Shown here piece by piece: positions 35,802 through 45,270 of a stretch of DNA of 64,000 nt. Position 1 is the stretch's first letter. Each line of letters begins with the position of its first letter. Position numbers and translations under genes: made by a program. The notes under the pieces are model-generated. The model was given only the letters and a program-made list of their open reading frames with translations. It made no database searches and was not told the origin of the DNA. The DNA is from Pseudomonas gessardii (GTDB taxonomy: Bacteria > Pseudomonadota > Gammaproteobacteria > Pseudomonadales > Pseudomonadaceae). The stretch spans positions 95,534 to 159,533 of the forward strand of contig NZ_MNPU01000009.1 of NCBI RefSeq assembly GCF_001983165.1, read 5' to 3'.

Positions 35802-36209
35802 ATGACGCTCTGCGGCATCGAAATCAAAGGCAGCGAAGCCATCATCGCCGTTGCCGCCCCGGACCTGACCCACATCGCCCTGGCCACCAAGAAAATCGCC
35901 CTCGAGGACGATGACGAGGCGGCCAACGTCAAAGCCTTCGCCAGCCAAGTGGCGGCGTTTGTACGCGACAACGGCATCACCCGCATTGCAATCAAAAAAC
36001 GCAGCAAAAAAGGCGAATTCGCCGGTGGCCCGACCACGTTCAAGATTGAAGGGGTGCTGCAGTTGCTCGATGGTGTTGAAGTGACGCTGCTGTCGCCGCA
36101 GACCATCAATGCGCAGAACAAGAAGCATGACTTTGCGTTGCCGGCGACGCTGAACAAGTATCAGCATGAAGCCTTCAAGGCGGCATGTTCGGCCTTGGTA
36201 AAAAAGTAA
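35802..36209 (+). CDS. DUF3010 family protein
   Basis: 135 residues beginning LCGIEIKGSEAIIAV, the DUF3010 pattern of an RNase H-like or ASKHA-like fold. Soluble, ends in Lys-Lys. Conserved in proteobacteria without a known role. AAGG upstream of the start; 42 nt after the LprI-type gene, so possibly co-transcribed. Confidence 0.78.
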   Translation: MTLCGIEIKGSEAIIAVAAPDLTHIALATKKIALEDDDEAANVKAFASQVAAFVRDNGITRIAIKKRSKKGEFAGGPTTFKIEGVLQLLDGVEVTLLSPQTINAQNKKHDFALPATLNKYQHEAFKAACSALVKK

Positions 36210-36225
36210 GCCCCACCACAAATCC

Positions 36226-36347
36226 AATGTGGGAGTTGGCTTGTGTGGGAGCTGGCTTGCCTGCGATAGCATCACTGCGGTGTGACTGACACACCTCGGT
36301 GCTTGCATCGCAGGCAAGCCAGCTCCCACACAAGCCAGCTCCCACAT
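36226..36347 (+). repeat. Nested REPIN (family A) between DUF3010 and cdhR
   Basis: Doubled outer arms as at 11385-11508: two consecutive GTGGGAG-TGGCTT words on the left and two complements on the right, around a 60-nt centre. It lies between convergent genes. Confidence 0.9.
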
Positions 36348-36371
36348 GGGGTCGGCGTATGCCCAATAGAC

Positions 36372-37316
36372 TTACACCACCTCCCGCCGCCGATCCTCCC
36401 GTGGGCACTTGGCAAATCGCGCCCGGTAGCTGCGGGTAAAGTACGACGGCGACTCAAACCCACACGCGATACTCACTTCCAGCACGCTCATGCCGCTCTG
36501 GCGCAATAGCTGCCGGGCTTTTTCCAGGCGCAGGCCGAGGTAGAAGTTGCTTGGGGTGTCATTCAGATGCAGGCGGAACAGGCGCTCCAACTGGCGCCGT
36601 GTGACCTTGATCATCTGCGCCAGCGCCAGGGTGTTCAGGGGCGGCTCGGTGTGTTGCTCCATCTCGCCAATCACCTGCACCAGCTTCTGGTTGTTGATGC
36701 CGTAGCGCGTGGCAATCTGCATGCGCTGGTGATCCTTGCGCGGGCGGATGCGGCCCAGTACGAACTGTTCGGACACCTGGATCGCCAGTTCCGGGCCGTG
36801 GGCCTGGCTGATCAGGTCGAGCATCAGGTCGATGGACGCGGTGCCACCGGCGCAAGTGATGCGCCGGCGGTCGATCTCGAACAGTTCCTGGGTCACCGTC
36901 AGAGCGGGATAGGACTCCTTGAAGGCATCGATGGCTTCCCAGTGCAGGGTCAGGCGGTAGCCGTCGAGCAGGCCGGCCTGGGCCAGGACGAAGCTGCCCG
37001 TGTCGATGCCGCCAAGGGTCACACCGTCATGGTCGAGGCGGCGCAGCCAGTGCTCCAGGGCCGGCGTCGCACACTCCAGCGGCTCAAAACCGGCCACTAC
37101 CAACAAGGTCGCGTCTTTTTTCAGGGGCTCCAGCCCGGCGTCGGCATTGACCGACATGCCATTGCTCGCCAGCACCGCGCCGCCATCGGCGCTCAGCACG
37201 TGCCAGCGATACAGCTCGCCGCGAAAACGGTTGGCCACGCGCAACGGTTCGATGGCCGAGATAAAGCCGATGGCCGAGAACCCCGGCATCAACAGAAAGT
37301 AGAAATCCTGGGACAT
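36372..37316 (-). CDS. cdhR: Carnitine catabolism regulator CdhR (AraC/GlxA family)
   Basis: 314 residues: an N-terminal DJ-1/PfpI-like sensing domain (FYFLLMPGFSAIGFISAIEPL) and a C-terminal AraC helix-turn-helix pair (KVTRRQLERLFRLHL near 245; EVSIACGFESPSYFTRSYR near 290). CdhR activates the carnitine genes in response to carnitine in P. aeruginosa. Divergent from caiX-cdhC-cdhA-cdhB; a 21-bp-period direct repeat lies in the shared control region. The start at 37316 is the first Met of the sensing domain; its ribosome site is weak. Confidence 0.93.
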   Translation of the reverse strand: MSQDFYFLLMPGFSAIGFISAIEPLRVANRFRGELYRWHVLSADGGAVLASNGMSVNADAGLEPLKKDATLLVVAGFEPLECATPALEHWLRRLDHDGVTLGGIDTGSFVLAQAGLLDGYRLTLHWEAIDAFKESYPALTVTQELFEIDRRRITCAGGTASIDLMLDLISQAHGPELAIQVSEQFVLGRIRPRKDHQRMQIATRYGINNQKLVQVIGEMEQHTEPPLNTLALAQMIKVTRRQLERLFRLHLNDTPSNFYLGLRLEKARQLLRQSGMSVLEVSIACGFESPSYFTRSYRARFAKCPREDRRREVV

Positions 37317-37386
37317 GGTGCGCACTCGCGGGACGGGCAGCGTGGCCCCTGTGATACGCCAGTTCCAGCGCCCATTCAAGGGCGCA

Positions 37387-37421
37387 GGTCGCACCAGTGC
37401 AAAAGTGGGTCGCCGCCGTGC
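37387..37421. promoter_or_regulatory. Candidate CdhR operator (21-bp-period direct repeat)
   Basis: GGTCGCACCAGTGC (37387-37400) is repeated as GGTCGCCGCCGTGC (37408-37421), 12 of 14 bases equal, exactly 21 bp apart. This is the layout of AraC-family sites. A TTTTGC/TAACTT promoter-like pair for caiX follows directly. Confidence 0.55.
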
Positions 37422-37509
37422 GTTTTGCCGGGCAGCAAGCTGGGTAACTTGGCGGCACGGCGCACAAAGACGCCGGAACCCACAATAACGACCTGCCGAG
37501 GGATCCATC

Positions 37510-38448
37510 ATGAACCGACTGATCAGCCGCTGTGTGCTCGCACTCAGCGCCATGTTGAGCACCAGCGCCTGGGCCGCCGATGCCGCCTCCTGCAAGAACG
37601 TGCGCATGGGCGTGGTGAACTGGACCGACGTGATCGCCACCAGCGCCATGACCCAGGTGCTGCTCGACGGCCTCGGCTACAGCACCAAGCAAACCAGCGC
37701 ATCCCAGCAAATCATCTTTTCCGGCATTCGCGACCAGCGCCTGGACCTGTTCCTTGGCTACTGGAACCCGTTGATGACCCAGACCATCACCCCGTTCGTC
37801 GACGCCGGGCAGGTAAAAGTCCTCGACTCACCCAGCCTCAAAGATGCCCGCGCCACGCTCGCGGTGCCGACCTACCTCGCCGACAAGGGCCTGAAAACCT
37901 TCGCCGACATCGCCAGGTTCCAGAAAGAGCTGGGCGGCAAGATCTACGGGATCGAGCCCGGTTCAGGGGCCAATATCCAGATCAAGGCGATGATCGCCAA
38001 GAACCAGTTCGGCCTGGGCAAATTCCAACTGGTGGAGTCCAGCGAGGCCGGCATGCTCGCCGCCGTGGACCGCGCCGTGCGCCGCAAGGAGGCCGTGGTG
38101 TTCTTCGGCTGGGCGCCGCACCCGATGAACGTCAATGTGCAGATGACTTACCTGTCCGGCAGCGAGGACGCCCTGGGCCCCAACGAAGGCATGGCCACGG
38201 TCTGGACCGTCACCACGCCGACCTACGCCGAGCAATGCCCGAATGTGCACAGGTTGCTGACCAACCTGACCTTCACCGCCGCCGACGAGAGCCGGATGAT
38301 GCAACCGCTGCTCGAGCACAAGGACGCGCTCGAATCCGCCCGGCAATGGCTCAAGGATCACCCCCAGGATCAGCAGCGCTGGCTGGAAGGTGTGACCACC
38401 TTCGATGGCAAGCCGGCGGCGGAAAACCTGCAACTGAGCCGCAAATAA
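37510..38448 (+). CDS. caiX: Carnitine-binding periplasmic protein CaiX
   Basis: 312-residue OpuAC-type binding protein with a signal peptide (to about residue 22). It keeps the aromatic-box elements (NWTD near 37, GYWNPL near 78, FFGWAPHPMN near 198) and is a paralogue of CbcX (45271). It has no permease or ATPase beside it: in P. aeruginosa such orphan binding proteins share CbcW/CbcV. Leads caiX-cdhC-cdhA-cdhB. GAGG upstream of the ATG. Confidence 0.92.
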   Translation: MNRLISRCVLALSAMLSTSAWAADAASCKNVRMGVVNWTDVIATSAMTQVLLDGLGYSTKQTSASQQIIFSGIRDQRLDLFLGYWNPLMTQTITPFVDAGQVKVLDSPSLKDARATLAVPTYLADKGLKTFADIARFQKELGGKIYGIEPGSGANIQIKAMIAKNQFGLGKFQLVESSEAGMLAAVDRAVRRKEAVVFFGWAPHPMNVNVQMTYLSGSEDALGPNEGMATVWTVTTPTYAEQCPNVHRLLTNLTFTAADESRMMQPLLEHKDALESARQWLKDHPQDQQRWLEGVTTFDGKPAAENLQLSRK

Positions 38449-38526
38449 CCTCTTTCAAAGCACCGCTTCGCAGCTGATACCGGCTGCGAACGGCATCACT
38501 ACGCCTGCCTGTAAGGAACCCGTCCC

Positions 38527-39414
38527 ATGAACCACGACGTCATCATCACCTGCGCACTCACCGGTGCTGGCGACACGACCGCCAGAAGCCCGCACGTGCC
38601 GGTCACCCCCAAGCAAATCGCCGCGGCAGCAGTAGAAGCGGCCAAAGCCGGTGCCACTGTGGTGCATTGCCATGTGCGTGACCCGCACACCGGCAAGTTC
38701 AGCCGCGATGTGGCGCTGTACCGCGAAGTGATGGAGCGCATCCGCGAGGCGGATATCGACATCATCGTCAACCTCACCGCCGGCATGGGCGGCGACCTGG
38801 AAATCGGCGGCGGCGAGAATCCCATGGCGTTCGGCCCCAACACCGACCTGGTCGGCCCGTTGACCCGCCTGGCCCACGTCGAAGAACTGCTGCCGGAAAT
38901 CTGCACCCTGGACTGCGGCACCCTGAACTTCGGCGATGGCGACACCATTTATGTGTCCACCCCGGCCCAGTTGCGGGCGGGTGCCAAGCGCATCCAAGAG
39001 TTGGGGGTGAAGGCCGAGCTGGAGATTTTCGATACCGGCCACTTGTGGTTCGCCAAGCAAATGATCAAGGAAGGCCTGCTCGACAACCCGTTGTTCCAGC
39101 TGTGCCTGGGCATCCCCTGGGGCGCGCCGGCCGACACCACCACCATGAAAGCCATGGTCGATAACTTACCCGCCGACGCGGTGTGGGCCGGCTTTGGCAT
39201 CGGCCGCATGCAGATGCCGATGGCGGCGCAGGCAGTGCTGCTGGGCGGCAACGTGCGGGTTGGGTTGGAAGACAACTTGTGGTTGGACAAGGGCGTGCTG
39301 GCGACCAATGGGCAACTGGTGGAGCGTGCCGGGGAAATCCTCAGCCGCCTGGGGGCGCGGGTTCTGAGCCCGGCTGAAGGCCGAGTAAAAATGGGCCTGA
39401 CCAAACGTAGCTAA
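38527..39414 (+). CDS. cdhC: 3-dehydrocarnitine cleavage enzyme CdhC (BKACE family)
   Basis: 295-residue zinc-dependent beta-keto acid cleavage enzyme. Visible: N-terminal [12 protein letters not shown], metal ligands in [13 protein letters not shown] near 46-52, and the ITGxG-like LTAGMGG near 86. It takes the 3-dehydrocarnitine made by CdhA and, with acetyl-CoA, gives glycine-betaine-CoA plus acetoacetate. AGGAA precedes the ATG. A REPIN separates it from cdhA. Confidence 0.94.
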   Translation: MNHDVIITCALTGAGDTTARSPHVPVTPKQIAAAAVEAAKAGATVVHCHVRDPHTGKFSRDVALYREVMERIREADIDIIVNLTAGMGGDLEIGGGENPMAFGPNTDLVGPLTRLAHVEELLPEICTLDCGTLNFGDGDTIYVSTPAQLRAGAKRIQELGVKAELEIFDTGHLWFAKQMIKEGLLDNPLFQLCLGIPWGAPADTTTMKAMVDNLPADAVWAGFGIGRMQMPMAAQAVLLGGNVRVGLEDNLWLDKGVLATNGQLVERAGEILSRLGARVLSPAEGRVKMGLTKRS

Positions 39415-39434
39415 CTGTCGAAACCGGATCAAAA

Positions 39435-39527
39435 AATGTGGGAGCTGGCTTGCCTGCGATAGCGGTGTGTCAGTGCCAAATGCATCAACTGGCACACCGC
39501 TATCGCAGGCAAGCCAGCTCCCACAAT
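39435..39527 (+). repeat. REPIN (family A) between cdhC and cdhA
   Basis: A nearly perfect long hairpin: the inner parts AGCGGTGTG and CACACCGCT also pair, so the stem extends well beyond the REP words themselves. Confidence 0.9.
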
Positions 39528-39556
39528 GAACCTCTTTAGCACTGGAAATTACCGAA

Positions 39557-40522
39557 ATGAGCTTTATCACCGAAATCAAAACCTTCGCCGCCCTGGGCAG
39601 CGGTGTTATCGGCAGCGGCTGGGTGTCCCGCGCCCTCGCCCATGGCCTGGATGTGGTGGCCTGGGACCCGGCGCCCGGCGCCGAAGCGGCCCTGCGCAAG
39701 CGTGTCGCCAATGCCTGGGCCGCCCTGGAAAAGCAGGGCCTGGCACCGGGCGCCTCCCAGGACCGTCTGCGGTTTGTCGCGACCATCGAAGAATGCGTGC
39801 AAGACGCCGATTTCATCCAGGAAAGCGCCCCCGAACGCCTGGAGCTGAAGCTGGAACTGCACAGCAAGATCAGCGCGGCGGCCAAGCCCGATGCCTTGAT
39901 CGGCTCCAGCACGTCGGGGCTATTGCCCAGTGAGTTTTATGAAGGCTCTACACACCCGGAACGCTGCGTGGTCGGCCACCCGTTCAACCCGGTGTACCTG
40001 CTGCCGCTGGTGGAAGTGGTCGGCGGTAAACACACCGCGCCCGAAGCGATCCAGGCGGCGATCAAGGTGTATCAAGCCCTGGGCATGCGCCCGCTGCATG
40101 TGCGCAAGGAAGTCCCCGGTTTTATCGCCGACCGCTTGCTTGAGGCGCTGTGGCGCGAGGCACTGCACCTGGTCAACGACGGTGTGGCCACCACCGGCGA
40201 GATCGACGATGCGATCCGCTTTGGCGCCGGGTTGCGCTGGTCGTTCATGGGCACCTTCCTCACTTATACCCTGGCCGGCGGCGACGCCGGGATGCGGCAT
40301 TTCATGGCGCAGTTCGGCCCGGCGTTGCAACTGCCGTGGACGTATCTGCCGGCACCGGAACTGACGGACAAGCTGATTGATGATGTGGTCGATGGCACCC
40401 GTGAGCAGTTGGGCAGCCATAGCATTGCGGCGCTGGAGCGCTATCGTGATGATTGCCTGCTGGCGGTGCTGGAAGCGGTGAAGACCACCAAGGAAAAACA
40501 CGGCATGAGCTTCGCCGAATAA
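39557..40522 (+). CDS. cdhA: L-carnitine 3-dehydrogenase
   Basis: 321 residues of the 3-hydroxyacyl-CoA-dehydrogenase-like fold: NAD-binding [14 protein letters not shown] near 13-26, catalytic region [11 protein letters not shown] and [18 protein letters not shown] (about 117-155). Oxidises carnitine to 3-dehydrocarnitine with NAD. The ribosome site is weak (upstream sequence GAAATTACCGAA). Part of caiX-cdhC-cdhA-cdhB. Confidence 0.94.
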   Translation: MSFITEIKTFAALGSGVIGSGWVSRALAHGLDVVAWDPAPGAEAALRKRVANAWAALEKQGLAPGASQDRLRFVATIEECVQDADFIQESAPERLELKLELHSKISAAAKPDALIGSSTSGLLPSEFYEGSTHPERCVVGHPFNPVYLLPLVEVVGGKHTAPEAIQAAIKVYQALGMRPLHVRKEVPGFIADRLLEALWREALHLVNDGVATTGEIDDAIRFGAGLRWSFMGTFLTYTLAGGDAGMRHFMAQFGPALQLPWTYLPAPELTDKLIDDVVDGTREQLGSHSIAALERYRDDCLLAVLEAVKTTKEKHGMSFAE

Positions 40523-40535
40523 CAGCTGTTGATTT

Positions 40536-40609
40536 CTGTGGGAGCTGGCTTGCCTGCGATGGCGGTGGTGAATCCAACACCGCCATCGCAGGCAAGCCAG
40601 CTCCCACAG
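40536..40609 (+). repeat. REPIN (family A) between cdhA and cdhB
   Basis: Perfect inverted pair, CTGTGGGAGCTGGCTTGCCT to its complement, with the GGCGGTG/CACCGCC centre extending the stem to about 33 bp. Confidence 0.9.
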
Positions 40610-40639
40610 TTGACCGAGTACAGATATGGAGTTTATGAA

Positions 40640-41113
40640 GTGCCGACGCTGACCACCTACACCACCCACATCCTCCCCGACTGGGTCGATTACAACGGCC
40701 ACCTGCGCGATGCGTTCTACCTGCTGATCTTCAGCTACGCCACCGATGCGCTGATGGACACCCTGGGCCTGGACAGCGATAACCGCGAGGCCAGCGGCCA
40801 TTCGCTGTTCACCCTGGAACTGCACCTCAATTACCTACACGAAGTGAAGCTGGGCGCCGAGGTCGAGGTGCACACCCAGTTGATCGCCCATGACAGCAAA
40901 CGCCTGCATCTGTATCACAGCCTGCATCTGGTCGGCGCAGCACGGGAGCTGGCGGGCAATGAACAGATGCTGCTGCATGTCGATCTCGCCGGGCCACACT
41001 CGACACCGTTCAGCGAAGGGGTTGCCCAGCGTTTGGCGGCAATCAGTGCCGGGCAGTCCGACTTGCCCAGGCCCGCGTTGCTCGGTCGCGTCATCGGCCT
41101 GCCCGCCCAATAA
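40640..41113 (+). CDS. cdhB: Betainyl-CoA thioesterase CdhB
   Basis: 157-residue hot-dog fold thioesterase (DWVDYNGHLRDAFYLLIFSYATD, where the Asp-Tyr-Asn-Gly-His motif is the active-site signature). Hydrolyses glycine-betaine-CoA to betaine. The likely start is GTG at 40640, with GGAG 8 nt upstream; no suitable ATG exists, and the open frame further upstream runs through a REPIN. Confidence 0.88.
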   Translation: MPTLTTYTTHILPDWVDYNGHLRDAFYLLIFSYATDALMDTLGLDSDNREASGHSLFTLELHLNYLHEVKLGAEVEVHTQLIAHDSKRLHLYHSLHLVGAARELAGNEQMLLHVDLAGPHSTPFSEGVAQRLAAISAGQSDLPRPALLGRVIGLPAQ

Positions 41114-41117
41114 AAAA

Positions 41118-41147
41118 GCCCCGATCAAGCCGTGACAGGATCGGGGC
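41118..41147 (-). terminator. Hairpin terminator, T run on the minus strand
   Basis: GCCCCGATC (41118-41126) pairs with GATCGGGGC (41139-41147). The A tract before it (41112-41117) gives a T run on minus-strand RNA, so it should stop leftward transcripts. It may also stop cdhB transcripts weakly. Confidence 0.65.
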
Positions 41148-41360
41148 AGAGTGCTTTGTGCGAGCGTGCGGGCCGAGGGTGACCAAACCTTCAATCTGCC
41201 TGCTTGAACCTAAGTGTGCCCGCAACCACCTTCGACAACTGGCCCGAAAACGACCTGTTCATAGTCGTTCCAGCCATTGTGCCACTCAGGCCTTGCCGAC
41301 CCGCTGACGGCCCACCAGAATCGAGGTTGATCGAAGTCTCCCCTAGCCAGGATGAACATC

Positions 41361-41624
41361 ATGATGCACGCGGATTTGATTGATCAGGATGACCTGCTGA
41401 GCCAGCTGCGCTCCCTGGGTTTTGAAGTAGCCAGCGACGCCACCGCCGAACAGGCCTGTGAATGCGCGGTGCGCGGGTTGAGTGAAGCGCGGGCCAAGGC
41501 GCTCAAGGGCATGGTTGAACAGATGTACACCAGCAGCGCGACGATTCTGCCGGCGGTGCGCCAGGCGATTGATAAGCAGTTGTTGCCGGCCCTGATGCAG
41601 TTCAAACAGAATTCCGGGGCCTGA
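41361..41624 (+). CDS. Small conserved helical protein, unknown
   Basis: About 87 residues, soluble and helical, with CECAVRGLSEARAKALKGMVEQ in the middle. In P. aeruginosa a small unknown gene also sits beside gbdR. The ATG at 41361 has AGGA at 8 nt; a possible earlier ATG at 41352 overlaps that site. Function unknown. Confidence 0.65.
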   Translation: MMHADLIDQDDLLSQLRSLGFEVASDATAEQACECAVRGLSEARAKALKGMVEQMYTSSATILPAVRQAIDKQLLPALMQFKQNSGA

Positions 41625-41626
41625 TA

Positions 41627-41870
41627 GATCGCTATCGCGGGCAAGCCCTAATGCCAGTCAGTTAAGCGGATTCTGCTTTCTGTAGGAGCGAGCTTGCTCG
41701 CGAAGGACGTCAACGATAACGCGTGTTTGCTAGGTAAACGCGGCGCTCTCAAGTTCTTCGCGAGCAAGCTCGCTCCTACAAAAAGGCTTAACTGACTGGC
41801 ATTAGGGCAAGCCCGCTCCCACAGGGGAATGCATTGCAAATGTGGGAGCTGGCTTGCCTGCGATGCAGGC
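41627..41870 (+). repeat. Nested REP cluster (two families, one inside the other)
   Basis: A family A REPIN half (CGCGGGCAAGCCC) is interrupted at 41648-41805 by a separate inverted element, then resumes as GGGCAAGCCCGCTCCCAC. A further family A copy follows (41838-41863). The gap between the small protein gene and gbdR contains nothing else. Confidence 0.85.
41648..41805 (+). mobile_element. 158-bp MITE-like inverted element with a family C REPIN core
   Basis: Perfect 20-bp terminal inverted repeats, CTAATGCCAGTCAGTTAAGC and its complement, bound a core of two TGTAGGAGCGAGCTTGCTCG-type arms (41681-41780). It carries no gene. It lies in the middle of another REPIN, so it arrived later. Confidence 0.8.
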
Positions 41871-41878
41871 GCCTCGGT

Positions 41879-42982
41879 CTACAGCCTTACGCTGGCAAAC
41901 GTCGACTCATTACGCGCCTGGCTCAACGCCGACAGCGGCCCCGCCAACGGTGACAACACCAGCGCCTGCGGAATCGGCAGCATCGCCACTTGCTGGGTGG
42001 TGTTGGAGCCTACGCGCTCATCCCGTGGCGGGATGCCGAAGTATTCGCGGTAGCACTTGGAGAAGTGTGGCGTGGACACAAACCCGCACACCGAGGCCAC
42101 TTCGATGATCGACATCGGCGTCTGCTTGAGCAACTGCCGGGCGCGAATCAGGCGCAGCTTGAGGTAATAGCGCGACGGCGAACAGTGCAGGTATTTCTGG
42201 AACAGCCGCTCCAGCTGGCGCCGCGAGACGGCGACGTAGACCGCCAGTTCGTCGAGGTCGATCGGCTCCTCCAGGTTGGCCTCCATCAACGCGACGATTT
42301 CCTGCAGCTTCGGCTGGTTGGTGCCGAGCATATGCTTGAGTGGCACGCGCTGGTGGTCCTGCTCGTTGCGGATACGTTCGTACACGAACATCTCGGAAAT
42401 CGCCGCCGACAATTCACGGCCGTGGTCGCGGCTGATCAGGTGCAGCATCATGTCCAACGGCGCGGTGCCACCGGAACTGGTGAAGCGGTTGCGGTCGAGG
42501 GTGAACAGGCGCGTGCTCATCGACACCCGTGGGAAGGCTTCCTGCATCGACGCCAGGCATTCCCAGTGCACGCTGCAATCAAACCCGTCGAGCAGGCCGG
42601 CGCAGGCCAGGGCCCAACTGCCGGTGCACACCGCGCCAAGGCGGCGGGACTGGCGCGCCTGGCTTTGCAGCCACGACACATGTTCGCGGGTCACGGTGCG
42701 CTGGATACCCACGCCACCGCAGACAATCACGGTGTCCAGGGCCGGGGCTTTGTGCATGGAGCAATCGGGAGTGATTTGCAGGCCATCGCTGGCCCAGACC
42801 TGGTTGCCGTCAACGCTCAAGGTGCTCCAGCGATACAGCTCGCGGCCGGACAACTGGTTGGCCATGCGCAGCGGTTCGACTGCGGACGCCAGGGAAATCA
42901 GCGTGAAATTGTCCAGCAGCAAAAAGCCGATGGATTGAGGCGCACGGTTCTGGGGCTGGGCCCCGGAGTTGAACGACGTCAT
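41879..42982 (-). CDS. gbdR: Glycine betaine/dimethylglycine regulator GbdR
   Basis: 367-residue GlxA/AraC-type activator: DJ-1/PfpI-like N-terminal domain (IGFLLLDNFTLISLASAVEPL) and C-terminal AraC domain (AVSRRQLERLFQKYL near 250; EVASVCGFVSTPHFSKCYREYFG near 298), with a 55-residue tail. GbdR senses glycine betaine and dimethylglycine and activates gbcAB, dgcAB, cbcXWV, sox and other genes in P. aeruginosa. GAGGAG upstream of the start. Paralogue of CdhR (36372). Confidence 0.94.
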   Translation of the reverse strand: MTSFNSGAQPQNRAPQSIGFLLLDNFTLISLASAVEPLRMANQLSGRELYRWSTLSVDGNQVWASDGLQITPDCSMHKAPALDTVIVCGGVGIQRTVTREHVSWLQSQARQSRRLGAVCTGSWALACAGLLDGFDCSVHWECLASMQEAFPRVSMSTRLFTLDRNRFTSSGGTAPLDMMLHLISRDHGRELSAAISEMFVYERIRNEQDHQRVPLKHMLGTNQPKLQEIVALMEANLEEPIDLDELAVYVAVSRRQLERLFQKYLHCSPSRYYLKLRLIRARQLLKQTPMSIIEVASVCGFVSTPHFSKCYREYFGIPPRDERVGSNTTQQVAMLPIPQALVLSPLAGPLSALSQARNESTFASVRL

Positions 42983-43466
42983 CGCGGTATCTCCTCACAC
43001 AAAGCAGTGGATGGCCTCAGGCGAGGCTCTTGTTATTGCACTCTTCATCCATCAGGAGAGAGGCTTTGAATTGACAGAGCAAATGCCATGCCTAAAGTTG
43101 AATAGGTATTCAATAACTCCTGAAAACGACCTGTTGAGGTGTCTATATAAGCCCGCGCCCGGCGTGAGGATATGCCTCGGAAAAAGCCTACGCTCAAGGT
43201 CCGTGAGCAGATCGGTAGCACTTGTGGGAAGGCGCTTTCAGGGCGTAGGAAACGGGTGTCACCGCACGCACGGGCGACGGGGGGTCGGGAGGGAGATCGT
43301 TTGGGGGCTACTTATCTGTTTGCGACGCGCTAAAAGGTGGCGATTTTGGTTGGGGTGTTCACTTTATGCGCAGTGGTGTTTGCCCCATAGCTATCGCAGG
43401 CAAGCCAGCTCCCACATTTTGAGCTGCGAATACCTTCAAATGTGGGAGCTTGCCTGCGATGCGGTC
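42983..43466. other. gbdR upstream region, no gene seen
   Basis: About 480 bp between gbdR and sdaB. It contains an AT-richer patch (43070-43145), the word GAAAACGACCTGTT (43122-43135, also at 41246-41259), and a REP pair (43391-43460). A long open frame across it is the antisense of sdaB and is not coding. I cannot place a promoter with confidence. Confidence 0.5.
43391..43460 (+). repeat. REP pair (family A), right arm shortened
   Basis: CTATCGCAGGCAAGCCAGCT and an inverted partner that lacks the GGCT step (GTGGGAGCTTGCCTGCGAT). It ends 6 nt before the sdaB stop. Confidence 0.85.
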
Positions 43467-44843
43467 TCAGCACTCGACAGCACTCACCGCCAACCCACCC
43501 CGCGAGGTCTCCTTGTACTTGTCATGCATGTCCGCCCCGGTATCGCGCATGGTGCGGATCACCCGGTCCAGGGAGATAAAGTGTTGGCCGTCGCCACGCA
43601 ACGCCATCTGCGCCGCATTGATCGCCTTGACCGCCGCAATCGCATTACGCTCGATGCACGGCACTTGCACCAGGCCGCCCACCGGGTCGCAGGTCAGGCC
43701 CAGGTTGTGTTCCAGGCCGATTTCGGCGGCGTTGCACACTTGCTCCGGGGTCGCGCCAAGAATCTCTGCCAGCCCCGCCGCCGCCATGGCGCAGGCCGAG
43801 CCGACTTCGCCCTGGCAACCGACTTCGGCACCGGAGATCGAAGCATTCTTCTTGCACAAGATGCCGATGGCCGCCGCGCCCAGGAAGTAGTCCACCACAT
43901 TGGCCTCGGTGACCACCTCACTGAACTTCATAAAGTAATGCAGCACCGCCGGGATGATCCCCGCCGCACCATTGGTCGGGGCGGTGACCATACGCCCGCC
44001 GGCGGCGTTTTCTTCGTTGACGGCCAGGGCGAACAGGTTGACCCACTCCATGGCGCTCAAGGTCGAGCCGATCACATTGGGCTTGCCCAACTCCTGCAGG
44101 CTGCGGTGCAACTTGGCGGCGCGGCGGCGCACGTTCAGGCCGCCGGGCAGGATGCCTTCGTGCTTGAGGCCCTGCTCGACACAGTCCTGCATGGCGCGCC
44201 AGAGTGTCATCAGGCCGCTGCGGATTTCTTCCTCGGTGCGCCACACCTTTTCATTGGCCAGCATCAGGTCGGCGACGCGCAGGTTGTGGCGCTTGCACAA
44301 CTGCAACAACTCCACCGCGCTGGAAAAATCATAAGGCAGCTCGGTGCGATCCAGATCGGCCACGCCGCTGCGCGCCTGGGCTTCATCCACCACAAAACCG
44401 CCGCCCACCGAATAGTAGGTATCGCGGTGCAACTCGGCCTGGGCGCCATACACCACCAGGGTCATGGCATTGGGATGGAACGCCAGGTTTTCGTCGATCA
44501 GGCGCATGTCCCGCGACCACACAAAGGGCACCGGCACACGGTTGTCCAGCAGCAGTGTCTGCGTCTGGCGCAGGGTCTCGATACGCCGGCCGATCTGCGA
44601 CGGATCAATCGCGTCCGGCCACTCGCCCATCAGCCCCATGATCACCGCGTTGTCGCTGCCATGCCCGATGCCAGTGGCCGATAACGAGCCATACAGCTGA
44701 ACTTCGACGCGCCGCACCTGTTCCAAAAGAGCACGTTCACGCAAGCCCTGGACGAACAACGCCGCGGCGCGCATGGGCCCGACGGTGTGGGAACTGGACG
44801 GCCCGATGCCAATCTTGAACAGGTCGAAAACGCTGATAGCCAT
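43467..44843 (-). CDS. sdaB: L-serine dehydratase (iron-sulfur, single chain)
   Basis: 458 residues, full length for the single-chain enzyme. N-terminal [20 protein letters not shown] is the family signature; [16 protein letters not shown] near 345 and ECNPVGG-like [16 protein letters not shown] near 390 hold the 4Fe-4S cysteines. It deaminates L-serine to pyruvate, the last step of betaine catabolism here. The start at 44843 has AGGAG upstream. Divergent from cbcX. Confidence 0.95.
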   Translation of the reverse strand: MAISVFDLFKIGIGPSSSHTVGPMRAAALFVQGLRERALLEQVRRVEVQLYGSLSATGIGHGSDNAVIMGLMGEWPDAIDPSQIGRRIETLRQTQTLLLDNRVPVPFVWSRDMRLIDENLAFHPNAMTLVVYGAQAELHRDTYYSVGGGFVVDEAQARSGVADLDRTELPYDFSSAVELLQLCKRHNLRVADLMLANEKVWRTEEEIRSGLMTLWRAMQDCVEQGLKHEGILPGGLNVRRRAAKLHRSLQELGKPNVIGSTLSAMEWVNLFALAVNEENAAGGRMVTAPTNGAAGIIPAVLHYFMKFSEVVTEANVVDYFLGAAAIGILCKKNASISGAEVGCQGEVGSACAMAAAGLAEILGATPEQVCNAAEIGLEHNLGLTCDPVGGLVQVPCIERNAIAAVKAINAAQMALRGDGQHFISLDRVIRTMRDTGADMHDKYKETSRGGLAVSAVEC

Positions 44844-45270
44844 TGTGCGAAACTCCTCGATAGCACAGGCCAGGCGCAATAACGCCTGGTGGCGGAGCTG
44901 CTACGCTCAAGTCGCCCAGATGGCGGCATCATCAAGCTTTCGTTGCGCCGTCCGGCGTCTGACACCGACATACCCATGCTCACCAGCGTCGTCCCCGTGC
45001 AATGGGGCGTAATCGCCGTTTTTTGCGGTGCAGATCGAGAAAAAGTGCAGTTTTGCCTGTGGAAAAACCTGTATGCGACGTCACCGACACTGGATACGAC
45101 CATCCCTGTACTGGATACGACCCACCCTGTAGGCGTCAGATTTTCACTGGTACATGATCAGTCTCGACTCGTTTGCAAGGCACCGAGGTTGCGCGTCACT
45201 CGCACGCCCCAACTGCAACACTTATAAGCGCGGTCAAGCACCGCCGGAAAAACACCAGGAGTCCAAACCC
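44844..45270. promoter_or_regulatory. sdaB-cbcX divergent control region
   Basis: About 430 bp without a gene. It holds the 21-bp direct repeat at 45089-45130 and a TGGTACATG extended -10-like element (45148-45156) for cbcX. The rest has no feature that I can support. Confidence 0.55.
45089..45130 (+). promoter_or_regulatory. Candidate GbdR operator upstream of cbcX
   Basis: ACTGGATACGACCATCCCTGT is followed directly by ACTGGATACGACCCACCCTGT (each 21 bp; named by ends because of length). They differ at two positions. Tandem direct half-sites 21 bp apart are the usual AraC-family arrangement, and the second lies just upstream of the predicted -10. Confidence 0.6.
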
